Source: Faecalicatena contorta (GTDB lineage: Bacteria > Bacillota > Clostridia > Lachnospirales > Lachnospiraceae). From it: 64,000 nt of DNA. Under the pieces are notes generated by a model, which saw only the letters and a list, made by a program, of their open reading frames with translations, did no database searches and had not been told where the DNA came from. The position numbers were made by a program, and so were the translations under genes. Of this stretch, positions 18,199 to 25,654 are shown piece after piece. The stretch is from positions 186,001-250,000 of the forward strand of contig NZ_QGDS01000004.1 in assembly GCF_003149105.1 (NCBI RefSeq). The letters run 5' to 3'. The stretch's first letter is position 1. Each line of letters opens with the position of its first letter.

Positions 18199-19761
18199 CT
18201 ATATTAACCCTTTGCTTTGCAGGAATTCCCTGGCAACCTCTTTCGGAGTACGCTGTAATTCATCAACCTGATAATTAAGCTCCACCATCACCTCATCCGT
18301 GAGATATTCACCCAACTGTTCCATCAATGGTGCAATCTCAGGATACTTTTCTAAAGCATCCGCGCGTATAATCGGCATAGCATAATAAGGCGGGAAGTAT
18401 TGTTTATCATCTTCCAGAACTTTTAAAGAAAACTTTTTGATAAGTCCATCTGTTGCGTATGCATCAATAATATCAACTTCCTTATTCACTAGTGCAGTAT
18501 ACCTGGGTGCAGCATCCAGAGTAACACCATCACCAAACTGGAACCCATACGTTTCCTGCAGTCCTGCCAGACCGTCATCTCTGTTTGTAAATTCAAATGT
18601 CATACCTGTTTTCATCTGGGCCGCAGCGCTGCGCAAATCACTGATGGTTTCAAGGCCATACATGTCTGCTGTCTCCTGTGTGACAGCCATAACAAAGGTG
18701 TTATTAAACTGCATTTGCTTAAGAACCTCAATGTCAAATTGTTCTTTTAGTTCTTTTTTAACTGTCTCATATACCTCTTCCATATCACTGATTGGCGGAT
18801 GTGACAGTGTATCACTATACGCAGTTCCGCTATATTCAACATACATGTCAATATCGCCGGTCTTAATTGCCTCAAAACAAATCTGTGTTCCGCCTAAATC
18901 AAGCTGTCTGTTTACCCGTATCTCCGTATTCTCTTCAATCATATCAGCCAGCATATTTCCCACTATACCCTGCTCCGTAAAGTCCTTCCCACCAATTGTA
19001 ATGGTTTGGTCTCCGCGGGATGAGTTACTGAATGCAGTGAAAATCATGGCAGCTGCAATACCTGCTGCTGTAACTCCTAAAATTGCCTTCTGTATGTTCC
19101 TCTGTCGCTTTTTTCTCATATTGCTGCCTTTTTGCAGACTGACAGGAGTTACAAGTTTTTCTACTGCTCCAAACAAGAAATCCACAAACAACGCTAACAG
19201 ACAGGCAGGAACAGCACCCGCTATAATTTGATAATTGTTAACGGAACGGATACCGGAAAACACCAGAAATCCTAAGCCTCCGGCTCCTATGAATGCAGCC
19301 ATAGTCATAAGACCCACGGCAGTTACCGAAGCAACTCTTACACCCGTCATAATAACCGGAAGTGCCAGAGGAATCTGCACCTTAGCCAATACCTGGGCGG
19401 GCGTTAACCCAATTCCTTTCGCTGCTTCAAGCGTCTCCGGATTTATATTTTCAACTCCGGTATAGGTGTTTTTTATAATAGGAAGCAGGGAATACATTAC
19501 AACTGCGGCAACCGCAGGCACCATACCAATTCCCAAGAAAGGAATCATAAAACCAAGCAGAGCCATACTTGGTACAGCCTGTATAATATTTGCCACTCCC
19601 AGTACCGGCCTGCTCATTTTCTTCGCATAAGAAATGATAATTCCAAGCGGTACCCCAATCAGTATGGCTAAGCCTACAGAAAAGGCCGTCAGCCTGATAT
19701 GCTCAACCACTAACGATAGGATTTGGGGGTAATTTCCAATCATGTATTCGATATATTTCAT
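18199..19761 (-). CDS. Osmolyte ABC importer, fused permease and binding protein
   Basis: A fusion of 520 residues. The N-terminal 210 residues are an OpuCB/ProW-type permease (five or six helices, with the coupling segment EAAKGIGLTPAQVLAKVQIP). A linker helix near 225-245 is followed by an OpuCC/ProX-type glycine-betaine/carnitine/choline binding domain (about 250-520, starting TITIGGKDFTEQGI). Fusions of this ProWX design are known in Gram-positive bacteria. The binding domain is anchored outside the membrane and feeds the channel. The ATG overlaps the ATPase stop (ATGA). With the ATPase it imports compatible solutes during osmotic stress; the exact solute cannot be fixed. Confidence 0.9.
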   Translation of the reverse strand: MKYIEYMIGNYPQILSLVVEHIRLTAFSVGLAILIGVPLGIIISYAKKMSRPVLGVANIIQAVPSMALLGFMIPFLGIGMVPAVAAVVMYSLLPIIKNTYTGVENINPETLEAAKGIGLTPAQVLAKVQIPLALPVIMTGVRVASVTAVGLMTMAAFIGAGGLGFLVFSGIRSVNNYQIIAGAVPACLLALFVDFLFGAVEKLVTPVSLQKGSNMRKKRQRNIQKAILGVTAAGIAAAMIFTAFSNSSRGDQTITIGGKDFTEQGIVGNMLADMIEENTEIRVNRQLDLGGTQICFEAIKTGDIDMYVEYSGTAYSDTLSHPPISDMEEVYETVKKELKEQFDIEVLKQMQFNNTFVMAVTQETADMYGLETISDLRSAAAQMKTGMTFEFTNRDDGLAGLQETYGFQFGDGVTLDAAPRYTALVNKEVDIIDAYATDGLIKKFSLKVLEDDKQYFPPYYAMPIIRADALEKYPEIAPLMEQLGEYLTDEVMVELNYQVDELQRTPKEVAREFLQSKGLI

Positions 19762-20891
19762 TTCTCACCCTCCTCACTGTCAATATATTGCTGGCTAAGT
19801 GCTGTTACCAGACTACTTCTGGTAATCAGGCCCACAAGACGGCGGTTGCTATCAGTAACAGGGATAGTAGAGAAATTATCATCCGTGGCAAGCTTCAATG
19901 CATCCAGCATGGTTTGATCAGGATGAAGTGTTAAGACATCAGAGTTCATAAAGTTTTCCGCAGTCTGGGCCTTATCTTCAACACCTCTCAAACTGCTTGC
20001 TTTAACAATCCCAAGAAACGTCTGAGTTTCCGGTTCTACAATAAGTAAGCTATCTACCTTCTTCTGCCGCATTCTGTCAATACATTTCATAATTGAAAGA
20101 TTTTTTGCTGCTGTGACAGGCCGGTCAATCATAATATCTGAAACCTTTATATACTCTGGAGAAGACCAGATTCTGTTTTTACCAACAAAATTAGAAACAA
20201 ACTCATCCTGAGGATTCTTCAGAATGTTCTCAGGTGTATCATATTGCAGCACTTTTCCATCCCGCATGATACATATCTTATCCGCAATTTTTACTGCCTC
20301 ATCCATATCATGGGTAACAAAGACAATTGTCTTTTTTAACTTAGACTGCAGCTCCATCAGCTCATCCTGTAAATCCGAACGGGTAATCGGGTCCAATGCA
20401 GAAAATGGTTCATCCATCAGGATAATGTCCGGATCTGTAGCAAAGGAACGGGCAACACCCACACGCTGCTGCTGACCTCCGCTTAGTTCTGTAGGGTAAC
20501 GGTCTAAAAATTCTTCACAGTCAAGCCCCACCATCTGCATCAGACGGCTTGTGTTCTTAGCCAGCTCAATAGGTTTGATTTTTTGCAGCTTCGGAATTAA
20601 TTCTATATTCTCCCTTACCGTCATATGTGGAAATAAACCAGTTTGCTGGATAACATATCCAATATTTCTTCTCAGGGCAACCTCGTCCATTTCCTGAATA
20701 TCTTTTCCCTCTATGCGTATAGTACCTGTGGTAATCTTTACAAGACGGTTAATCATCTTTAATAATGTTGTCTTGCCGCAGCCGCTTTCTCCAATAATTG
20801 CCACAAGGCTTCCCTTATCAATCTTAAGGCTGATATCGGAAAGAACTTGCTTCGTTTTATAGGTCTTTGTAATACTTTCAAATTGAATCAT
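19758..20891 (-). CDS. opuCA: Osmolyte ABC transporter ATPase with CBS domains
   Basis: ATPase of 377 residues. Walker A is GESGCGKTT, the signature LSGGQQQR and Walker B IILMDEP followed by the H-loop VTHD. A C-terminal tandem of CBS modules (about 250-370) is typical of OpuCA/OpuAA, where it senses ionic strength or c-di-AMP. The ATG at 20891 follows GGGGAGGTGAAAG. An upstream in-frame ATG at 20918 is rejected because it coincides with the predicted transcription start. First gene of the operon. Confidence 0.92.
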   Translation of the reverse strand: MIQFESITKTYKTKQVLSDISLKIDKGSLVAIIGESGCGKTTLLKMINRLVKITTGTIRIEGKDIQEMDEVALRRNIGYVIQQTGLFPHMTVRENIELIPKLQKIKPIELAKNTSRLMQMVGLDCEEFLDRYPTELSGGQQQRVGVARSFATDPDIILMDEPFSALDPITRSDLQDELMELQSKLKKTIVFVTHDMDEAVKIADKICIMRDGKVLQYDTPENILKNPQDEFVSNFVGKNRIWSSPEYIKVSDIMIDRPVTAAKNLSIMKCIDRMRQKKVDSLLIVEPETQTFLGIVKASSLRGVEDKAQTAENFMNSDVLTLHPDQTMLDALKLATDDNFSTIPVTDSNRRLVGLITRSSLVTALSQQYIDSEEGEK

Positions 20892-20907
20892 ACTTTCACC
20901 TCCCCAA

Positions 20908-20952
20908 CAAAGTAACAACTCATATTTTATATTAAAGTTGTTACTTTGTCAA
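20908..20952 (-). promoter_or_regulatory. Osmolyte operon promoter with bipartite operator
   Basis: The minus strand has TTGACA (20947-20952), 17 bases, then TAAAAT (20924-20929). Over it lies a long inverted repeat: CAAAGTAACAACT at 20908-20920 and its exact complement at 20936-20948. Each arm is itself nearly palindromic (AAAGTnnnnACTTT). One arm fills the spacer and the other covers the start site, so binding should repress. This fits the two-site operators known for BusR, whose gene is next upstream. Confidence 0.85.
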
Positions 20953-21061
20953 GTTGACACCTTTCTTAGAAACGTATGCACAAGCGGCAGTTCTCTTATA
21001 CAGATTCTGCTCACATGCTTATATTAGCAATCAAATTTTATTATAATCGTTAAATTGAAGG

Positions 21062-21219
21062 ATATTCAAAATTGAATATAGTTGACAAAAAAGAATCTTG
21101 CTTGCGAGATTCTTCGCCTGCGGCAAGTTGCGGTAGCATCATCTTCCTTGACGCCACAGTGCAATCCCCCGGAGGATTTTTATATACCAGGAAACGCGCA
21201 GTTTCCTGGTATATAAAAA
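21062..21219. other. Intergenic stretch with three stacked hairpins
   Basis: Between busR and the osmolyte operon: ATATTCAA/TTGAATAT (21062-21079), AAGAATCT/AGATTCTT (21091-21114), and a perfect 19-bp hairpin with loop GCGCA (arms 21177-21195 and 21201-21219). No coding frame is convincing. It may be terminator/antiterminator structure, or a small RNA. Confidence 0.5.
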
Positions 21220-21251
21220 AGAGTACAGGTTCCTGACAAACCGGTACTCTT
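21215..21251 (-). terminator. Rho-independent terminator of the BusR-like gene
   Basis: AAGAGTAC pairs with GTACTCTT with an inner GGT/ACC; on the minus strand it is followed directly by TTTTTT. It separates busR from the osmolyte operon. Confidence 0.75.
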
Positions 21252-21267
21252 AATCTTTTCAATAATT

Positions 21268-21933
21268 TCATTCAAATGTTGCTTCGTGAGTGGCTTTATA
21301 TGTGAGAAGAAAATCCTGAACCCGCTCAAAAGAAGTTTCATCACCAATAAAATAAAGTAAATCCCCTTCACTCAAACTCACATATGGACCCGGTGAAATT
21401 AACAGTGTTTCTTCCCTTTGGATTGCAATAACAGTTGCTGCCGTACTTTGCCAAAAATTCAGGTTACTCAGTGTCTTTCCAATACAATCCTTACCTTCAG
21501 GTACTTTAATTTCAAAGGGAGTGAACGGGTGAATCTCCTGAAAACGTTCTGACTTTTCTACAAGAGAAACTACCTGTTCCCCTAAAGCATCTAATTCCTT
21601 CTTTTGTTCAGAAATACGTTCCAATAGCTCTTTCTTCAAATTACTGATAGTCTGCGTGTTATGAAACCTCTGAAGAAACTGGGCAGCCTTTTCATAAGAT
21701 AAAATCGTAACCCCGCTTCCCTTTGTAGTTGACACAATCTCTAAGTCAGATAAAATACAGATTGCTCTGCGGGCTGTTTCAGCTGACACAGAATATTGAC
21801 TGGCAATCGAAGACCGGGAGTAAATCTTTTCTCCTACAACATACTTTTTTTCTACAATTTTAGCCGCTATATCAGCAGCGATTCTTTGATAAACAGGCAA
21901 TACGACTGTTTTTGCTGTATTGCTTTTTTCCAT
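21268..21933 (-). CDS. busR: BusR-like GntR/RCK_C transcriptional repressor
   Basis: Regulator of 221 residues. The N-terminal winged helix-turn-helix of GntR type occupies about 10-75 (VLPVYQRIAADIAAKIVEKK, then SRSSIASQYSVSAETARRAI). A coiled-coil linker around 90-120 (SNLKKELLERISEQKKELDA) follows, then a C-terminal RCK_C/TrkA_C ligand domain (about 130-215). This architecture is that of BusR, which in streptococci and lactococci binds c-di-AMP and represses glycine-betaine importer genes. The gene lies directly upstream of the osmolyte importer, whose promoter carries a matching two-part operator. AAGGAGA precedes the ATG, and TATAAT sits upstream near 21974. Confidence 0.87.
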   Translation of the reverse strand: MEKSNTAKTVVLPVYQRIAADIAAKIVEKKYVVGEKIYSRSSIASQYSVSAETARRAICILSDLEIVSTTKGSGVTILSYEKAAQFLQRFHNTQTISNLKKELLERISEQKKELDALGEQVVSLVEKSERFQEIHPFTPFEIKVPEGKDCIGKTLSNLNFWQSTAATVIAIQREETLLISPGPYVSLSEGDLLYFIGDETSFERVQDFLLTYKATHEATFE

Positions 21934-21981
21934 ATTACAATTTCTCCTTACTAATTAAAATAACGCAGGTTCCTATTATAC

Positions 21982-22018
21982 AAAAAGCTGAATCCCCGGA
22001 ACACCCCCGAAAATCAGC
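21982..22018 (-). terminator. Terminator beyond attachment-like site A
   Basis: GCTGAATCCCCGG pairs with CCGAAAATCAGC (including G-U pairs), with a T-run on the minus strand. It lies just past the rpsR-tail copy at 22039 and may be the original chromosomal terminator of the rpsF-ssb-rpsR operon. Confidence 0.65.
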
Positions 22019-22038
22019 CCTTTTAATAAATTATTAAT

Positions 22039-22066
22039 TAATCCTGAACGTATGGCGTTAGTGCAA
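22039..22066 (-). repeat. rpsR 3'-end copy A (attachment-like site)
   Basis: The first 18 bases, TAATCCTGAACGTATGGC, are identical to the end of rpsR at 50463. Read on the minus strand this gives IALTPYVQD and stop, against IALMPYVQD in the intact gene; the preceding codons read ESR. It marks the outermost end of the hot spot. Confidence 0.8.
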
Positions 22067-22103
22067 TACGACTCTCGTCACTGCTAAAAGCAACGGCACT
22101 GTT

Positions 22104-22343
22104 CTACTGTTTAATGAAGCTTTTTGTTGCCTTCAGTGCATGTAATATTCGCATAACATTAACCTGCAATTTCTCTTCCTCTACACAGCAGTAGATTTTA
22201 TAATTCTTATAATTAAGCTTACGCACGCCCGTATTTTCATATCGCCAGTTGGATTTTTCTGCAGAATGACGATATGGATAATATGATAGTTCACGTATTT
22301 CTTTAAGCAAACCTGTCATAAGTTTATGTGCGGCTTGGGGCAT
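22104..22343 (-). pseudogene. N-terminally truncated RelE/ParE-type toxin remnant
   Basis: The 79 residues match the C-terminal half of RelE/ParE toxins: PQAAHKLMTGLLKEI, FPYRH-like YYPYRH, RKLNYKNYKIYCCVEE and VNVMRILHALK. The usual first 20-25 residues are missing. A TAG stands directly before the ATG, and the adjacent frame continues upstream as AYSIIDAP, which suggests a frameshift. No antitoxin gene is next to it. Probably inactive. Confidence 0.6.
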
Positions 22344-22372
22344 CTATAATTGAATATGCTTTTATTATACTT

Positions 22373-22388
22373 CAAAACATATGTTTTG
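22373..22388. promoter_or_regulatory. 16-bp perfect palindrome, operator-like
   Basis: CAAAACATATGTTTTG lies between the toxin remnant and tetR, next to AGTATAATAA on the minus strand. It could be an operator for the lost toxin-antitoxin pair. Confidence 0.4.
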
Positions 22389-22435
22389 TATACCAGAATA
22401 TTGCCCTCCTCTAAGCAAAAGACTTCAAAGCTCTC

Positions 22436-22490
22436 TTGACAAACATACACAGTGTATGTTATTCTCCTTACATACATAATGTATGTAAGG
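22436..22490 (+). promoter_or_regulatory. tetR promoter with two palindromic operators
   Basis: TTGACA at 22436 with TATTCT 18 bases later. ACATACAC-A-GTGTATGT occupies 22443-22459, inside the promoter, and CCTTACATACAT-A-ATGTATGTAAGG occupies 22466-22490, reaching the ribosome site. The sequence type resembles AcrR operators, so autorepression is likely. Confidence 0.8.
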
Positions 22491-22501
22491 AGGTGAATAA
22501 C

Positions 22502-23164
22502 TTGTCACGAAACAAATATCCTGAAGAAACAGAGCAGATAATACTTGACGCTGCATTAAAATTGTTTATTGAAAAGGGCTATGAGCAAACAACAATTCTT
22601 GATATAGTGGGTGAAATGGGCGGCCTGACACGAGGAGCCTTTTATCATCATTTCAAAACAAAGGAAGAAGTTTTTTTTGCGCTGACTGATAAATTATTTA
22701 ATGATATAGAACCTTTTGAAAAACTCAAAGGCCGCACCGACATAAATGGTTTAGAAAAAATAAAACTGACCTTGCAAATATTAAACGAGAGCGAAGAATA
22801 TGCTGTACTTCAACTTCAAATACTTCCATTGATTGAAAGCAGCCCGACAGCTTTTAAGGTATACATGGAAAAACAGCGAACCTTTTTAACGTCAAAATAC
22901 GCTGAACTGATTGAAGAAGGTATAAACGATGGCTCAATCAAAGCAAGGTACCCAAAATTAACAGCGGAATTGTTTTTATTGATTTGTAATGTTTGGATGA
23001 TGCCGACAATATACCCGCAGGCAAGCGAAGAAGAGGCGTGGCAAAGATTTAATATGGCAAAGGATATTGTTGATTTTTTGGGGTTGCCGGTTCTCGATAA
23101 AAAATTAACTTCGCAAGTCGCTATAACAGAACAAGGTATGGTTGTTGAAGTAAATAAAAAATAA
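22502..23164 (+). CDS. TetR/AcrR-family repressor
   Basis: Repressor of 220 residues starting at a TTG, with AGGAGGTG six bases upstream. The N-terminal helix-turn-helix is clear: IILDAALKLFIEKGYEQTTI, DIVGEMGGLTRGAFYHHF and TKEEVFFALTD. The C-terminal ligand domain is not specific enough to name an inducer. Its own promoter holds two palindromes and a third lies before the next gene, so it probably controls both. No efflux pump is adjacent, although pumps are the usual AcrR target. It lies between rpsR-tail copies A and B and is therefore likely acquired. Confidence 0.88.
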   Translation: MSRNKYPEETEQIILDAALKLFIEKGYEQTTILDIVGEMGGLTRGAFYHHFKTKEEVFFALTDKLFNDIEPFEKLKGRTDINGLEKIKLTLQILNESEEYAVLQLQILPLIESSPTAFKVYMEKQRTFLTSKYAELIEEGINDGSIKARYPKLTAELFLLICNVWMMPTIYPQASEEEAWQRFNMAKDIVDFLGLPVLDKKLTSQVAITEQGMVVEVNKK

Positions 23165-23192
23165 GCCCGTAGTTACAGAACAGGGATTTTAC

Positions 23193-23218
23193 GCCTTATA
23201 CATACAGAATGTATAGGC
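23193..23218 (+). promoter_or_regulatory. Third TetR-type operator
   Basis: GCCTTATACAT and ATGTATAGGC flank ACAGA. The core matches the palindromes upstream of tetR. It lies 45 bases before the small gene at 23263. Confidence 0.6.
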
Positions 23219-23262
23219 TTAGCCATTTTAAAATAAACAATCGAATTAGGAGGAATTATGTA

Positions 23263-23547
23263 ATGGAAGAACGCATTATTGGATTGGATGACCTTCTGGA
23301 AGAATTCAATGGGGATATTTTGGGCAAATCAAACGATGCCAAATATGTTGGCATTGCGACAATTACCCGCCGAGATTTAGAAAAGTTAAAAGCGTCAAAT
23401 AATAAAGCCAAAATTAGGATGGTTGGCACATTAACATTTTCAGATGATATTACACCTGAACTGGCAAAAGAAACCATTGAAAGTGTCAAAGTACGCGGAA
23501 CAATAAAGGCCACTAATGAAGTAAAAGAAGTTTTGAATCAACTTTAA
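23263..23547 (+). CDS. Small protein of unknown function, TetR-linked
   Basis: 94-residue acidic/basic soluble protein. AGGAGG stands eight bases before the ATG at 23263; an ATG at 23258 is followed at once by a stop. Visible features are MEERIIGLDDLLEEF, a middle KIRMVGTLTF and the C-terminal VRGTIKATNEVKEVL, with no membrane helix and no motif I recognise. The operator in its leader suggests TetR control. Function not assigned. Confidence 0.7.
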   Translation: MEERIIGLDDLLEEFNGDILGKSNDAKYVGIATITRRDLEKLKASNNKAKIRMVGTLTFSDDITPELAKETIESVKVRGTIKATNEVKEVLNQL

Positions 23548-23607
23548 TAATATTGGAATTTGCTAATAGCATAGAATTACTTTAGCACCGGAGAATCCGA
23601 TAGAATA

Positions 23608-23631
23608 AAGCCGTCACAAAAGTGACGGCTT
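23608..23631. terminator. Hairpin beyond attachment-like site B
   Basis: AAGCCGTCAC-AAAA-GTGACGGCTT is perfect. It can end the small gene on the plus strand and, read on minus, follows rpsR-tail copy B in the way a terminator follows the real rpsR. Confidence 0.7.
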
Positions 23632-23645
23632 GAAATCTTACTAAT

Positions 23646-23673
23646 TAATCTTGAACGTATGGCATTAAAGCGA
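23646..23673 (-). repeat. rpsR 3'-end copy B (island end)
   Basis: Identical to the true rpsR end (50463-50490) at 26 of 28 positions. On the minus strand it reads FALMPYVQD and stop. The two differences are silent with respect to the S18 protein. It is the integrase-proximal end of the 26.8 kb island. Confidence 0.85.
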
Positions 23674-23693
23674 AATATCATATATGACTTTCA

Positions 23694-23825
23694 TCTAATG
23701 CCGTCTTATGCCGTAACGCCCGCTTTTACAGCCTTTGCACAATTTTGATATTCCGTCTAATGCCGTCTTGCTTCGTCTTCTCTGACATTATTGGTGTACA
23801 AATTGGTGTAAAAAGTGGTGTACAA
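23694..23825. repeat. Putative integrase arm-binding repeats
   Basis: TCTAATGCCGTCTT occurs exactly at 23694-23707 and 23756-23769. Three tandem 12-mers follow: ATTGGTGTACAA (23790), ATTGGTGTAAAA (23802) and AGTGGTGTACAA (23814). They lie between att-like site B and the integrase gene, where arm-type sites of tyrosine recombinases are expected. Confidence 0.6.
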
Positions 23826-23996
23826 ATTTCCCTGCTTTTTTCTCTTACATTATAGCATCCCTTTCAGGAGATGGCTACCCTTTCTTATATTTTCATCTTT
23901 AGTTAATGAAGTAGTTTCCAAAATAAAAATAGCTGAATTTTACTGGCGCAAATATTACGAATATACTTCAAAAGCTCTTTCCGCTACTTCTATTTA

Positions 23997-24021
23997 AACT
24001 GTCAAGTATTCCTTGACAGTT
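23997..24021 (-). terminator. Terminator of the integrase gene
   Basis: AACTGTCAAG-TATTC-CTTGACAGTT forms a perfect 10-bp stem 15 bases past the integrase stop. Confidence 0.65.
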
Positions 24022-24035
24022 GCCGATGACTCTAT

Positions 24036-25271
24036 TTATTTGACTTTTTGAACACTTTCCAGCAATTTCATTTCTCGCTTGGCGATCTCATCACTACAGT
24101 GTGTATAGATGTCCATCGTGGTGTCAATTCGGGCATGACCCATAATCTTCTGGACTGCTTTCACATCCATTCCGGCTTCATAGCACCTACTGGCAAAGGA
24201 ATGGCGCATGACATGTGAAGAAAAGTATTTCAGATATACCGGTTCTCGATTTTCCTGTTCGGCAGCTTCTTTTTCTTCCCTGTTTTGCACCTTCATGATC
24301 CTTCCCAACTCAATATTTACCAAATCTGCTGTGTAGGGCTTGCCATTCTGGGTTGTAAAGACAAAATTGGAATGTCCATTCACTTTGACATTGCATTGAA
24401 CACATAGCGACTCCTGATATGCTTTCTGTTGTTTCAATGCCTGTTTCACCACACCCAGCATCGGTACTATACGAATCGCATTTCTCGTCTTTGGTGAGTT
24501 AATCAGGTAACGATGCCCATCTTCGGTGATAAACCGTGTACTGTGCAACGTCTTGTTGACATCAATTATTTCATTCTCAAAGTCGATGTCCTCCCAGGTC
24601 AGTGCTGTCAGTTCCCCAACCCGCAGTCCTGTTCCGAAAGCGATGGTAAACATCGGCTTATACCTGTCAAAGAATTTATGTCCATCTATGTAATCCAGAA
24701 ACAATCCTTGCTCCACCGGACTAAGAGCTTCCCGTTTCGCCGGTGCAGGCTTTACCAGTTCTTTCATCACATTTTCTGCCGGATTTTTATGAATCAAATC
24801 GTTATAAACGGCCTGCTCAAGCACACCATAAAGGATATTGTTTATATATCCAACGGTGCCGGAAGCCAAAGGATTCTCTCCATGCAGCAGATCATTATAG
24901 AATGAAATAATCTGCACCCTCTTAATCTTAGACACTCGCATACTACCAATTGTATCAGCGATATACCATTTCCAGTAGTTCTGATAATTTTGAAACGTGA
25001 TTGGCTTTAGCTTATCCTTCTTGTAGATCTGCAGCCACTTCTCAAACCACTGATTCAGGCTCATATTTTCCAAATCACCATAAATACCACTGTTAAAGTC
25101 ATTTTTCTTCTTTAACACTTTTGTTTTTAAGTTTATAAGATTTGTGTCATATAACGTAAACCGTTTTCCATTGAATGTGAATCTTGCTTGATATCTGCCA
25201 TCACTCCTTTGCGAAAATCCATCCGGCAACTTTCTTCCTTTATTGTCCACTCGTTTAGTAGCTGTCTGCAT
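24036..25271 (-). CDS. int: Tn916-type tyrosine recombinase (integrase)
   Basis: Site-specific recombinase of about 411 residues, close to Tn916 Int. It has an N-terminal arm-binding domain (FTFNGKRFTLYDT), a SAM-like core-binding domain (NQWFEKWLQIYKK) and the catalytic domain. Active-site residues seen are Arg in GTGLRVGELTALTWEDID, the HxxR in HVMRHSFASRCYEAG, His in KIMGHARIDTT and the nucleophilic Tyr in MDIYTHC. The ATG at 25271 follows AGGAGGATAAAA; an ATG seven codons upstream is less likely. It should catalyse insertion at the rpsR 3' end. Complete and apparently functional. Confidence 0.93.
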   Translation of the reverse strand: MQTATKRVDNKGRKLPDGFSQRSDGRYQARFTFNGKRFTLYDTNLINLKTKVLKKKNDFNSGIYGDLENMSLNQWFEKWLQIYKKDKLKPITFQNYQNYWKWYIADTIGSMRVSKIKRVQIISFYNDLLHGENPLASGTVGYINNILYGVLEQAVYNDLIHKNPAENVMKELVKPAPAKREALSPVEQGLFLDYIDGHKFFDRYKPMFTIAFGTGLRVGELTALTWEDIDFENEIIDVNKTLHSTRFITEDGHRYLINSPKTRNAIRIVPMLGVVKQALKQQKAYQESLCVQCNVKVNGHSNFVFTTQNGKPYTADLVNIELGRIMKVQNREEKEAAEQENREPVYLKYFSSHVMRHSFASRCYEAGMDVKAVQKIMGHARIDTTMDIYTHCSDEIAKREMKLLESVQKVK

Positions 25272-25351
25272 TTTTATCCTCCTGCACGCCAACCAAACGA
25301 TTAATACTATAATCTTATTATATAGGATGTTTGATTGGTGTCAATTATTAT

Positions 25352-25561
25352 TTACTCGCTTATGTCATTTAAATAGTCCTTCACCTTCTCCATATTAATC
25401 AGGACTCGTCTGCCGATATAAATTTTGGCTTTGGCTTGCTCTACTATCTTATTTGCAGTGTGTTTCCCAGCTCCAATGTAGCCAATAAAATCATCCATTG
25501 TCATGGTCAATGCAGAATTACTTACCTCTTTTTTTATTGTTTCATTCACAACTGTTTTCAC
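25352..25561 (-). CDS. xis: Excisionase-like small DNA-binding protein
   Basis: 69 residues with a winged-helix excisionase pattern: TMDDFIGYIGAGKHTANKIV, then IYIGRRVLINMEKVKDYL. This is the form seen upstream of int in Tn916-like elements, where it bends the ends for excision. It starts at a GTG (25561 or 25549); the AGAAGGG placement does not decide between them. Confidence 0.75.
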   Translation of the reverse strand: MKTVVNETIKKEVSNSALTMTMDDFIGYIGAGKHTANKIVEQAKAKIYIGRRVLINMEKVKDYLNDISE

Positions 25562-25654
25562 CCCTTCTCTTCATTTATTGATATTAAATGTTAATATCAC
25601 AGCTATATAGTAAGAAGCTTACTGCATAACTCTAATATTAGAAATTGGCAAAGC

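Noticed and set aside
20892-20918. Longer N-terminus for the osmolyte ATPase
   Set aside because: The ATG at 20918 falls on the predicted transcription start inside the operator.
23208-23262. Upstream extension of the small TetR-linked gene to 23209
   Set aside because: It overlaps the third operator and lacks a ribosome site; AGGAGG fits the ATG at 23263.
23646-23825. A CRISPR array in the repeats near the integrase
   Set aside because: Repeats are 12-14 bases, tandem or paired without regular spacers, and no cas gene is present.
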